From Rhinopithecus roxellana (Eukaryota; Chordata; Mammalia; Primates; Cercopithecidae), in NCBI RefSeq assembly GCF_007565055.1, contig NC_044553.1:122348978-122412977 (forward strand): 64,000 bases of DNA. Reading direction: 5' to 3'. Position numbers and translations under genes: made by a program. Positions 12,326-23,990 of the stretch are shown in pieces (position 1 is the first letter of the stretch; each line of letters begins with the position of its first letter). A model generated the notes under the pieces. It was given only the letters and a program-made list of their open reading frames with translations, had not been told where the DNA came from and searched no databases.

Positions 12326-13110
12326 TTCCCCCTCTGCCTAGTGCTTCATGAAGGAGCCTGTTGAGTAACAGCAGGTCAAGCAATTCCTTTGAGGACTCAT
12401 GTTGTGCCTCTAAAATGTATGCAAAGATTTTTCACTCCAATCTATAATTTATACTTGAATTTAATACAAATATCAAGGTTTGGACTATTTCCATTTCTGG
12501 GAAAATATGCTATGGCAGGCTGGTCTTACAGCTTCACAAAACCCCTGGCACACTGCCTCCTCGTGCCTTCGGAGATGCCTAGACTAGAGCCAGGTAAAAT
12601 GCAAACTTGCAGAGGAACTCAGGACACCTCACACACTGCAACCTCACTGTCCCCACACTTATCTAGCACCTCATACCACAGAAAACTCATAGCCCCCTTC
12701 CCACCGCCCTTGTAAGGCGTCCTTCTAAAGCATAATTCTTACAAAAGGGTCTGTAAAACTATCAGTAGTTTGGTCAGTACTATATTGGTTTTTTAGAATG
12801 TCTCAAAAAACATAGCACATTAAATTTTCTGAGAAGTCTTGCAGCAAAATCGCAGTAAAGATCAACAGGTTGCCAGTGTCCCACAAAACACATGTTGGAG
12901 GTGAGCTGTCCTCCACTGTACTTTCAGCCTTTCCTCAGCCTGTACCCATTACCTGGAAAAGATATCCTACTTTCAGTGGCAAACTCTTTCTCATTTTTGG
13001 AACTCTAACTACCATCTCTTTGAAGCCATTCTCAGCTGCTCTAGTTGAAAACAATGTTTTCTAGCCCTTTGTATAGATATGTATGTTAAATTTCATCACA
13101 TGTAGTAATT
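12326..13110. other. Intronic sequence, no feature recognised
   Basis: Mostly unique-looking sequence. Short open frames here have no recognisable protein similarity and no splice context. Confidence 0.5.
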
Positions 13111-13120
13111 TGGGATTTAC

Positions 13121-13421
13121 TTTTTTTTTTTTTTTTTTTTTGAGACGGAGTCTCGCTGTCGCCCAGGCTGGAGTGCAGTGGCGAGATCTCAGCTCACTGC
13201 AAGCTCTGCCTCCTGGGTTCAGGCTATTCTCCTGCCTCAGCCTCCCGAGTAGCTGGGACTACAGGCGACCGCTACCACACCCGGCTAATGTTTTGTATTT
13301 TTAGTAGAGACGGGGTTTCCCCATGTTAGCCAGGAAGGTCTCGATCTCCTGACCTCGGGATCCTCCCACCTTGGCCTCCCAAAGTGCTGGGCTTACAGGT
13401 GTGAGCCACTGTGCCCGGCCT
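13121..13421 (-). mobile_element. AluY-like element, antisense
   Basis: Begins with a poly(T) run, then a full antisense Alu ending 'ctgtgcccggcc'. Flanking duplication 'tgggatttact' occurs before the poly(T) (13111-13121) and again from 13422. Confidence 0.94.
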
Positions 13422-13431
13422 GGGATTTACT

Positions 13432-14179
13432 TGTTAATCTCCCTAGCCAGCTCATGAGATCTCTGAAAGGAAAAATAATCCATCATCTTTCTGTTAATTC
13501 TCAGAATTTGTCAAAGTCTACAATAGGAGCTCAACAGGATTTGTGGAATAAACTGATTAAAGAGTAAACGATCTTTCACAAAAATAAAATATATAACATC
13601 ATATGGTGTCTTCCTATCACTCCAGTTGGGAACCTCTGCTGACCAAAAAAAGGAATCAATAACAGTATCTGGGAGTAGGAAAACCAACTACTATGGTCTC
13701 TAGAACAGCCCAGTTAAAATGAGCAACAAATGTGTAAAGAGAATCTATATCAGCCAAGATTTTGCCATGTGAAGGCTTTATGAGAACCGTTGTGTCTCTG
13801 TCCAGAGGGCTGAGATTTCAGCTGGAGAGACCCGGCTCCACTTCAAAAACCAGGCAGAACCAACCAAGTTAGGCTGGAATACAAATGTTTGCATATTTCG
13901 TTATGTCTGATAGACTTCAGCTTCATCCAGCATCTCAGGAAAGTCACATTAAACTAGTTACAATTCACCCAGTTTAAATAAATTAAATGGCTTTGTTCTG
14001 CCGAAGTTACCAAGTCTAAAGGAAGCAGCAGATGAAAGACAAAGGACTTGCCCAATGTTTCTTCATAGCCCTACCTCTAATCACAGAGTGGCCTTGGGCA
14101 AAGGACCACACCTTTCTAGGCATGACTTCTGGACCTCTGAGTTGAGTAGTTACCTAATTAAGATGGAGCATACCTTCAG
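13432..14179. other. Intronic sequence, no feature recognised
   Basis: Moderate GC, no repeat or exon recognised. Confidence 0.45.
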
Positions 14180-14350
14180 TGAATCACCAGTGTGTGGCAA
14201 GCACTTTATCTTATTTAATCCTCTCAAACCCCTCTGAAGCAGGTTTTATTCTAACACATGAGAAAACAGGGCTCCGAAAGGTAAGGGAGTTTGTTCAAGG
14301 CCACTCCAGGAACACAGCATTGCCTGGCTTGGAAGTTCAATGTGTTCACA
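14180..14350 (-). mobile_element. MIR SINE, antisense
   Basis: Matches antisense MIR order: 'ggcaagcactttatcttatt' then 'taatcctctcaaa', 'gagaaaacagggctc', and 'aaggccactccagg'. An ancient tRNA-derived SINE. Confidence 0.8.
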
Positions 14351-15039
14351 GCCAACCCCATGGCTAACGTGAGAGAGAAACTCTCTCCTGCCCCCTTCCC
14401 ATCACCTCTGACTGCTGACAGCCTTCTTCACAGGCATTTCCTAAGGACAGTGGACTGCCATTGACACAAAGTGCCAATTAGCTCTTTTTGTAATTTTCTA
14501 ACGTGACAAAAGTTATTTTAAATGTTCATGCAGTGTAACACTAACCTATGCCTAAACTTCTCCTAAGACTCAGAGCTCCTCCCAATAAGTTGGTTTCTTA
14601 CGTGTCTCTTAAAGAAGCAGAAGTTCCCAGAAAAAAAGCCTGCAGCTTCTCCCTGAGTAGTCTCTTCTCCAAGAGAGGCTGCCGCAGCCTTTGCAACCTC
14701 AGGAGCCTGTTCTACTGACTTCCTCCTACTCCTCTACTGAGGGGCTACTGCACCATCACCCCCATCCAGGCAATACAGGGACACCCCCTCCAAGGGAGAC
14801 AGCTGTGGAGCAGACACAAACAGTGAGGCAGCCTGGCTGGAGCTGACCCTCGGCAAATGGGGGAAGAAGGGGCTACTGTCCCTTTCTCACCCTGTCACAC
14901 ACCACTTTCAGGGTGTGTCAGCTCTGCTGCCTGGTCTTTTCATGTGGTTTCTGCATAAAAATGACCAAAATCACATATCTAGCTTTAAGGTCTCTTCAAG
15001 TTGTTTCCATATTCTTTAGTTGATCACAATGACTGATGA
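14351..15039. other. Intronic sequence, no feature recognised
   Basis: Moderately GC-rich intron with no recognised repeat or exon. Confidence 0.45.
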
Positions 15040-15145
15040 GGTACTACAGTGTCCATTTTATTAGCCAGAAAGCCAAGGCTCAAGATGCTTAAGAAACTTA
15101 CCTAACAGCAGCCATTCAGACACCAACAGAGCCAGAACTCACCGA
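15040..15145 (-). mobile_element. MIR fragment, antisense
   Basis: Diverged MIR core: 'ccattttattagccagaaag', then 'gctcaagatgcttaagaaac' and 'agccagaactc', in the order expected of an antisense MIR 3' part. Confidence 0.55.
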
Positions 15146-16340
15146 AGACCCCAAGTACAAATCTTGAGCTCTTTAAAGTAACTGAGGAGCTGCTCTGTAA
15201 ACAGCAACTTTTGCTGCTCTGCAACTCATAAGACTGAACCTGCCTTCCCCTACAGCTCTTCTCTGATGATAACTTTTCCGCATCACCACATATACATTCA
15301 ATATTTTAAAGCATGATTCTGTCTGCAGGAGAAAGAACACATTTGAGGCGAGTGTAGTGTTGGAAAGGAGGCAATGTATCACAGCAATTTTAACTAGGTT
15401 AAATGATATACCATTCATCAACATGCTAGCGCGGGTAACTGTTTATTTGTAGGATTATGAAATATCACCTCTTATCTTTTTCCACTTTGCCAGGTGGCTC
15501 TTAGCACTATTTGTTTTTTAACCAGGAATTGTGGCTATTGTCTCACCTCTTTCCTATCATGCTGTCCCTCCCAATGAACATCATTATCCCTGTGCCCCAC
15601 CCTGCCCCACTCCAGGGTGCTCCACAATAGAATCCGATACTCTGTATAGACATTTATAATGTATTAAACACTTGTGTGAAGCATTTGTATTATACGGAGA
15701 CTATACCATGAATATTGAATATCCAAAGCAGCAGAGAGGAACAAAAGGCAAGTTTACACAGATTGGCCAATGAAGTGGGCACTAGCAAGGCTGCAAGGCA
15801 AGAGGCCCACGGAACTGGTGGCAGCTGCCTAGAGGCACAGACACGTGTATTCCTGATGGGGAACCCTGAGTCCATGGAGTAGGACTCCTGGTACCTGTCC
15901 TCGCCAGGAAGGCAAAGCATGCCCATTCCTCAGATGGGGTCACAGTGGAAGTTCACAGCTGGCCCTCTTACCCTCTGCCTGGACAGATTTGCCAGCTGCA
16001 AAGCTCAGGGGCAGGCCTCCCACCAAAGAAGTTACATATCATAGGCGGCAGAAAAGTCTAGAAGTGGCTAAACTGACACTCAATGCTGGACTGCATGTCA
16101 ACACTTACACCATAAGGGAGACTAAAAAGTGAATATCACCTGTTCTTGCTACTGAGTCCCAGTTCAGGATGCTTGAGTTTCTAAACTGAGGGAAAGGTGG
16201 GACCCAAGTACCCACGTACAGGTGGCCGGAGTGACGGAACAAGCTTTACCAGGTTTCTCCTTGGCGGGAGGAGAGACGGAGAACTGAGACACTCAGGAGA
16301 GGGCAGGCTGGGGACAGAGTCAGAGCATGGCCCTGCCTCG
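15146..16340. other. Intron 2 near exon 2, no feature recognised
   Basis: Unique-looking, with rising GC content towards the CpG island. No recognised repeat or exon. Confidence 0.45.
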
Positions 16341-16354
16341 CCTGGGGCCAGCTA

Positions 16355-16847
<493 letters not shown>

Positions 16848-16902
16848 CATGCAGGAGCGACGCGGTCAGAGCCAGCCAGACGCCTCCCTGCGAGCAGCGC
16901 AT
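16848..16902 (-). CDS. CHRNA7: Neuronal nicotinic acetylcholine receptor alpha-7, exon 1 (coding part)
   Basis: Encodes residues 1-18, MRCSQGGVWLALTASLLH, plus the first base of codon 19. This is the amino-terminal signal peptide of the alpha-7 subunit, with a hydrophobic core VWLALTASLL. The start at 16902-16900 is chosen because it matches the known amino terminus; an in-frame ATG 33 bases upstream has no support in the family. From memory the human protein has P at position 5 and A at position 13, where this sequence has Q and T. Exon 1 ends at a consensus donor (catg|gtaaag). The 5' UTR lies above 16902 and its start cannot be fixed from sequence. Confidence 0.96.
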
Positions 16903-17110
16903 GTTGAGTCCCGGAGCTGCCGCGGGCCGGCGCACCTCACGTATCGGCTGTCGCCCGGGCCTGCGCCTGCGGCCACAGAGCCGCCTCTCCGCTCGGCTCG
17001 CGCGCCTTTAAGGAGCCGGGCGCGCGCCCCCGCCCCGCCCGCCCCCGCGCGCCTCTCCACGTGACGAGCCCCGCCCCCGCCCCGTCCCCGCCCCCCGCCC
17101 CTCCAGCCCG
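16903..17110 (-). promoter_or_regulatory. CHRNA7: CHRNA7 5' UTR and core promoter
   Basis: GC-rich, with no convincing TATA box at a fixed distance (only a weak ttaaag near 17010 on the minus strand). Visible motifs are three exact Egr-type sites, read as cgcccccgc on the plus strand at 17025-17033, 17040-17048 and 17072-17080, which overlap many GC boxes. A palindromic E-box CACGTG lies at 17058-17063 inside cacgtgac, a USF-type site. Sp1, Egr-1 and USF control has been described for mammalian alpha-7 promoters. That these copies are functional is inference. The transcription start is probably in 16920-17020. Confidence 0.75.
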
Positions 17111-18688
17111 GGCCGGCTTCTCGGCGGCCACCCAGGGAACCGCAGCCCCGGGTGTGAACTGGAGGTACTCCCGGCGCTGGGTACGCTCCGGGCACCTCCA
17201 CCCCCAGTCTCCACCGAGCGCGCTCTCGGCCTCGCGCCTCCGGCCAGCCCAGGGGCTGCCCAAGGCCAGGCTTTGCCTCTCCCTTGCGTTCTTTGTCCCC
17301 ACTCAGCCCGCTCCCGCTCTCAGCCAGAAGCTGCGCCGGGCACTCCGGAGAAGGCCAGGACAATTCTGGGGTCCAGTCTTCCCGGACTCCTTCCTCCACG
17401 CCAGCGACCGGGTGACAGCGTTGGGGAACCAGGCTTCGGAAGTCTTGCCAACCAGACAAAACAGACCCGAGGAAGCCCCCTCCTCCCGCTTTCCGCGAGC
17501 CCGGGTTTGCTTTCCGCACCGTTTGCTGGGCGCTAGCAGCCAGACTCTCGGCTGGGATCTGAAGTGCTGGAGGAACCCTGTCGGGGAGGAGAGATGCCGC
17601 CAATGTGTGTGATGGGATTCCCAGTGGTTACCCTAATTTGTGGCTCATTCATTTTTAAAGGAGATTAGAAAGATTGAAAAGTTAACTCCTCACTCTTTGC
17701 TGGAAGGACAGCCAGAACTTGGTATTCTTACCTAGGCTCTTTTGAGCCAGCGCACTGGGAAGAGTTAATGAGAAGGAGAGGCTCTGAGAGGTCCAGGGAG
17801 TGCGGAGAGTTCTTGATGTTGAAGAGGGGGCGTGATTTTGGAAAGAGGAAGGGAGGGAGGAAGGCGCCAAGGGGCGGCTTCTAGGGCGGCTGAAGCTCCA
17901 TCCCATTTGCTCCCTTCTGCTGAGCACAGCAGCGCCCTGCGTCCGCGTAGGAGGCGCTACCACCTTCCTTCCCGCAGCCCCCGTGCATCTGAGCTCCACC
18001 AGAACAACTCCCGTGGGCCACGCAGCTGTTTCTGGAGGAGGGTTCATGGAAGAGGTGACAGCTGAACTGGATTCACCTCAAAGGACAGCAGTCGTTCTGC
18101 CGGGAGAAAGGGACGCCAGGGGTGCCTGGAGAGCAGACAGGCGTGCCCTTAGCTTCATCTGGCTCTTGAGTCCCCCCACCACTTCTAGCAGTCTGGACAC
18201 CACAAAGCAGGCACTTGGTGAAGAAATTATCTACAGAGGATTAGTTGTTGGTAAAGGGGGAATGAGAAGAAGGGAAATAAAACCCAGAAGCAGAATAGAG
18301 AAAGCCCATGAAGTATTAGTTAAAAGATTCTCACTGGCGCATCCCCACCACTGGTCATGGCACTGTACCACTCTTCTACAAGGGCTGAAAGGACCTAAGA
18401 GCCCTGTCTTCCCTACTAGAAGAGCATGAGCCCATGGGGCCAAGGGAGTTGAGTTTTTCTTGAGTATGGCTATCAGGATCACATTCCTGAAACCGGAACT
18501 GCTTCCTTACCTCCATTGCACCCTGTAATATCACAAACTTAGAAATCATTTTCAGGTGGGACAAGTAATTCGCAAGTATTTATTTGTCCTCTGTTCTCCG
18601 CTAGGCACCTGGAGGACCTACAAGCGCAATCCACTCGCTCAGCTTACAATGTAGGACTGTTGGAAGTTGGCAAATAAACTTCAGTCTC
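17111..18688. other. CHRNA7 5' flank, CpG-island shoulder and unique DNA
   Basis: GC-rich to about 18.0 kb, then ordinary sequence. Long open frames on both strands (for example 17061-17612) look like a by-product of low stop-codon frequency in GC-rich DNA. No recognised gene, although a divergent non-coding transcript from the island is possible. Confidence 0.5.
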
Positions 18689-18975
18689 GGGCCGGGCGCG
18701 GTGGCTCAAGCCTGTAATCCCAGCACTTTGGGAGGCCGAGACGGGCGGATCACGAGGTCAGGAGATCGAGACCATCCTGGCTAACACGGTGAAACCTCGT
18801 TCCTACTAAAAATAGAAAAACTAGCCGGGCAAGGTGGCGGGCGCCTGTAGTCTCAGCTACTTGGGAGGCTGAGGCAGGAGAATGGCGTGAACCCGGGAGG
18901 CGGAGCTTGCAGTGAGCTGAGATCCGGCCACTGCACTCCAGCCCGGGCGACAGAGCGAGACTCCACCTCAAAAAA

Positions 18976-19010
<35 letters not shown>

Positions 19011-19016
19011 ACAAAC
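18689..19016 (+). mobile_element. AluY, Old World monkey type, with (AAAT)n tail
   Basis: Young AluY with the 'gagatccggccactgcac' variant and a tail expanded into about nine aaat units then aaac. Perfect 13-bp duplication aaacttcagtctc at 18676-18688 and 19017-19029. It sits about 1.7 kb upstream of the CHRNA7 promoter. Confidence 0.96.
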
Positions 19017-19029
19017 AAACTTCAGTCTC

Positions 19030-19794
19030 CTTTGTGCCATTAGGTAGGTCTGTGAGTTTGGTTGTATTGACTCCCATCTATGGGACTCAGGTTTTTCATT
19101 TGTGAAATGAAGAAAAGCGCAGAACATTCTCGGAATAGAGCTGACCGGACTACATAGGTCCTACCCTTACTCCCATTCCCAACGCAAGAAGACAGCGAAT
19201 AAAACAGCAGGATATGAATACATGCCTGGGCATACCAAAAATATGGCTTCTATGGGTAAGAGGGAAATTTTAACACTCTCGGGAGGTAAGGTGACTTTGG
19301 GCTTGGGGCCTGTGAGAGGTGGGGAACTGGAACGGAGATACTCACATAAATCCAGAGATTGGTGTAATCTCGTTTCTAGTGTAAAAAAGACCAGAAAACC
19401 CCAGCCATTAGCCAGGGAAGTGGAAGGAAGCATGTTTTCTGCTTGGGCTCCGGATAGGGGGAAAAAGACAATTACACATTCAAAAACCAAAAAAAAAGTG
19501 CATTAGGCTTAGGTGTGGAGTCCAAATGTGTATTATATGGTTTAGAATTCAAGAATTCCTCTGGAGGAAGATTTAGTAACTTTACACACATGGGACTCCA
19601 AAAAATGCCCCCAAATCACAATATTCATGAAAATAAGTTCAAAATAAAAAAATATAAACCATTCAAGGAAACAAACTCTACATCATCCTAGGCCATCATC
19701 AATTAGGGAAAGTCAGTAGGCAGAGTAAACAGGAAAATGTGTGCCTCACAATTAGAAATAATAGGACACTGAAAAATAAACTATAAATATTTGT
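19030..19794. other. Intergenic sequence, no feature clearly recognised
   Basis: No gene seen. 19060-19120 ('caggtttttcatttgtgaaa') is faintly MIR-like but too diverged to call. Confidence 0.4.
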
Positions 19795-20106
19795 GGCCAG
19801 GTGCAGTGGCCCACGCCTGTAATCTTACCCCTTTGGGAGGCTGAGGCAGGTGGATCACCTGAGGTCAGGAGTTCGAGACCAACCTGGCCAAAGTGGCCAA
19901 ACTCCGTCTCTACTGAAAATACAAATATTAACCGGCCATAGTGGCAGACACTTGTAATCCCAGCTACTCAGGAGGCTGAGACAGGAGAATTGCTTGAACC
20001 CAGGAGGCAGAGGTTGTGGTGATCTGAGATGACGCCATTGCAGTCTAGCCAGGGCAACAGAGCGAGACTCCGTCTCAAAATAAATAAATAAATAAAAATA
20101 ATAAAA
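19795..20106 (+). mobile_element. Alu element (AluS/J-like), sense
   Basis: Diverged dimeric Alu in sense orientation from 'ggccaggtgcagtgg' to an A-rich tail with aaat units. Its age is greater than the AluY copies. Confidence 0.92.
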
Positions 20107-20394
20107 ATGAATAAAATGTGTACATTTAAAATGGTAAAGCTGTTTATCATAGTGGGTGATGTCCGTCGCAGTGATAACCCTCAATTCTCATTGGCTTACC
20201 ACAGTGAAAGTTTCTTTGTCCCTCACACCAGAGTCAAAAAGTTCAGATGACTTTGCTGGGTGGCTACCCTCCTCCCCAGGTCTTTCAGATATAAAAGATC
20301 CCTTCATTAAATAGAGAGTGAATGTAAGACAGAAGCACTATTCAAAGAGTAAATTCTGAGAACTTTTCAATTTGACAAAAGACATCACACCACA

Positions 20395-21370
20395 AATTCA
20401 CTCGGTCATGGATTTGATTACTGCTGAATTTAATTTGTTAGTAGATTTTAAAAGAATTTTCTATGTATATCCGTGAAGGATATTGCTCTATCATTTTCAT
20501 TTCTTGTAATTTTATCATCTAATTTTGGTAGATCTTATGCTTCCTCCTCCTCTACTTTCTGAAATCATTTATGCAAGATATAATTTGTTTCTTAAATGTT
20601 TGATGAAACTGGTGAAACTATCTGTGTCTGGAGTTTTTGTGGAAAGAATATTTCCTTAATGTTAACCCAATTTTTGATAGATACGTAGTACAATTCAGTT
20701 TCTATTTCTTCTTGGGAAAAACTTGCTAAATTGTTTTTTGTTTGTTTGTTTGTTTGTTTACAAATTTGTCTATTTCATTTAAGTTACTGCATTTATTGAC
20801 ATAAAGTTGTTTATTATGTGCCTTTATTACCTTATTTATATGTATAGGCCATGTGGCGATACCTCCTCTTCGTTACTGTTTCAAGGAATTTGTGTTTTCT
20901 CCTGTTCTTGGTTACACTTAACTAGGGTTTAACAATATTACTAATCTTTTCATGGTACAACTTTTTGCTTTAATTTTCTTAATTTTATTTTTTTTTAAAT
21001 TTCATTGATTTCTATTCTTGTGTTTCTTATTATCTTCTACTTATATGGGGTTTAATTTGCTCATTTTTTACAAACTTCTTAAAGTGTAAACTGAGGTTGC
21101 TGATTTTAGATTCTTTTCAAATGTAAGCATTTATTACATGCAGATTTCCATCTGAACAATACTTTAGTTGCCTCCTCCTAATTTTGATATGTTCTATATT
21201 CATAACCTCCAGTTCAAAATATTTTATAATTTCTTTGTGATTTCTTCTTTGACCAATGGTTTACTTCAAATTGTGCTTTTCTGTTTCCAAAACAGCACAG
21301 TTTTTTCTAGATATATACTATTCTTAGATATTGTCAATCTCTCAAAATATTTGTTCTAATTACTCTCCCA
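20395..21370 (-). mobile_element. Ancient L1M ORF2 fragment, antisense
   Basis: Antisense L1 landmarks include 'gctgaatttaatttgttagt' near 20425 and 'tttgatatgttctatattca' near 21183. 'gtgatttcttctttgaccaa' follows near 21238. Reading frames are decayed. Confidence 0.65.
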
Positions 21371-22744
21371 GCACAATGTATGAGTGATCTAGTTGCCTCA
21401 CATAATTCATCCACTTGTCTTTGACTTCATTTCAGATTTTTTAGGCTTATGGGTAATTTGATCTCAATGTGGCTTTTAATTTGCATTTTCCTGATGACTG
21501 AAGAAATGGAGCAGCTTTTCATGTGTTTAGTGTTTAGTGTTGTTTTGGATAGCCTTTGTGAAGTGATTTTTCAGGTCGTTTGTCCATTTTTCTAATGTGT
21601 TGTCTGCCTTTTTCTTATTTATTTGTAGGAATTAATTCTTCATTCAGAATGAGTCCTTTGTCAGACATCTATATTGAACATAATTTTTAGAACTCTGGCT
21701 TCATTTAACTTTCTTAATGGTATCTTTTGGTGAATAGATATTCTTAATCTTAGTGTAGTCCAATTTATCAACATTTCCAATCACAGTGTGCATTTTTTTG
21801 TGTTGCACTTTAGATCTCTTTGTCTACCCCAAGGTCGTGAAGATAACATCCTATGTTTTTCTAGAGTTTTATGGTCTTACCTTTCATGTTGAGATTTTTC
21901 ACCCATCTAGAATTAAATTTTGCATATGCTATGAAGTATTGTAGGAATAGGGATTCATTGTCTTATATGAATATTAAATTGACTCTATACCACTTAATGA
22001 AAAGGCAGTCTTTCTCCCTGCATTGCCATGTCACCTTTGTGCATCACGTAACAGTGTATATGTGGGTCTAGTCCATTTGCTTAGACTTGCACCAGCATCA
22101 CACTCTCTTAATGACTATAGCATTATAGTAGCTCTTTATACATGGCAGTGTGAATTTTCCACCTTTTTAATATTTCTTTAAGATTGTCTTGAATATCCTT
22201 GACCCTTTTCATTTTAATAGAATAAAATAATTTATTTTATATTAACTTTACTGGGATTCTACTGAATTTTTAGATCAACTTGGGAGGGATTGATGTCTTT
22301 ACTGAGTCCTCTAATATACAAACATGATGTTTTCTTCCATTTATTTAGATCTTGTTTAATTTCTAACAATAATATTTTGTGGTCTTCAACATAGGTATTT
22401 TGGCACACTTTCATCAGAATTATTCTTAGACATTGGTGTCTTTTGATGCTATTAAAATGACAGATTTTTTACATTTAATTTTAAAACTGTTGCATGTATA
22501 AAAATATACATGATATTTGCAGATTCATCTTGTATCCAATGAAGTTCTAAACTCTCCTATTGATTATAATGGTTTTTCTGTAGATTATCCTTCCCAATCC
22601 TTATTCATCCATTTCTTTTTCTTGGCCTGTTTCACTCACTATGACACTAGCTGGGACCATCAAACTCCATACTGAGTAGAAGTCATAGCATACTGCTTTG
22701 TCTCATTTCTGGTCTCAGACAGAAGCCCTTCAATAATTTACCAC

Positions 22745-23170
22745 TGTATTAGTTTCCTAGCACTTCCATAACAAAGTACTGAAAACTCGGTGGCTTAAAA
22801 CATATAAATGTATTGTTTTACAGTTCCGGAGGCTAGAAGTCTGAAATCAAGATGTCAGCATGCTGCCCCTTAGACTCCAGGGAGAACTTTCCTTGTTCTC
22901 TTCGCAGTTTCTGGTGGTGGTTGGCTGGCAGCTATATCTCTGCCATCTCTGCCTTCATCTTCACATGTTGTTCTCCTTGTGTGTCTATGTTCAAATTTCC
23001 CTCTTCTTATAAGGAGACCAGTTATATTGGATTAGGCCCCAACTTAATGTCCTCATCTCAATTTGATTGCATCTGCGAAGACCCTATTTCTAAATAAAGT
23101 CACATTCATAGGTATTACGGGCTAGGATTTCAACATATCTTTTGTTGGATACATAATTCAACCCACAAAA
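22745..23170 (-). mobile_element. MaLR LTR (MLT1-like), antisense
   Basis: Solo LTR. It begins tgtattagtttcctag and contains 'gttccggaggctagaagtct', 'ctctgccttcatcttcacat' and 'aataaagtcacattc', all in the order of an antisense MLT1-type LTR. The flanks are accac (22740-22744) and gccac (23171-23175), a 4/5 match for a 5-bp duplication. The L1 reads across the gap when the LTR is removed. Confidence 0.8.
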
Positions 23171-23439
23171 GCCACTAAGTAAAATGTTAGCTGTGGTTTT
23201 TGGTTGTCCTGTTTTGTTATATTATTTTTTAGATAAACCTTTTCACAAGGAGGAAATTCCCTTCTATTCCTACTCAGGTAACAATCCTTAAAAATCACAA
23301 ATGAGTATAGTTACATTTTTATAAAGCGTCTATTAAGATGAGATGGTTTTTATCCTTTTTTGTTAGTATTTTGAATTGCAATGACTTTTTGTTGTTGAGT
23401 TAACCCTATACACAATACAAAGGCCTACATTATTGATCA

Positions 23440-23990
23440 GATTTATGTGAAATTCAAGTCTTGTTCAGCACCAAGCTTCACTAATGATTAGTAAAAGATG
23501 CAAGCAAAAGCAGCAACATGCACCACGTCAATATCTGGGAGACACTGAGCTCTTCAGACTCAGCTCTCTGTGTCTCCTTTTTCTACCCAGAGTGAATTCT
23601 GCCTTCAGAGTGAGGAGTACAAACTGCATAGAGGACAAGTTAGCACAAGAAAGCAACTAGGTTTAGTTATCACTCAGCTTTTATATCCTCCAAGGCAGGC
23701 AGCCCTGTACTGGCTACGTGACTAACTTCTATTGTCCAATGCAGAACTGTGGCCCATACATTGCAGATCTATTTATAACCAATTTTATAGACAAACCAGG
23801 TATTGCGTCCTGAAAGTGCTCCTGGATCAGTAGTCTGTACCTAGCAACCCCTGCTGAAGTTTCGCTTATGGTGTAGCTGGTATGTTTCACCAGCCGTCCT
23901 TTGCTAGGAGTTGGGGTCACAAATAAAACTGCCTCAGAGGCTGGAGGAATGAGTTATAGACATGCTGTCTACCCATTGCTTTCCATCTTG
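23440..23990 (-). mobile_element. Possible unidentified LTR inside L1
   Basis: Sequence here does not follow the surrounding antisense L1. On the minus strand it has a TATA-like 'ggatataaaagctgag' near 23690. An LTR would fit, but no terminal repeats or flanking duplication could be confirmed and I do not recognise the family. Confidence 0.3.

Noticed and set aside
16866..17612. Long open frames on both strands of the CpG island (up to 245 codons)
   Set aside because: Stop codons are rare in very GC-rich DNA. The composition is Gly/Ala/Arg/Pro-rich with no domain or conserved motif.
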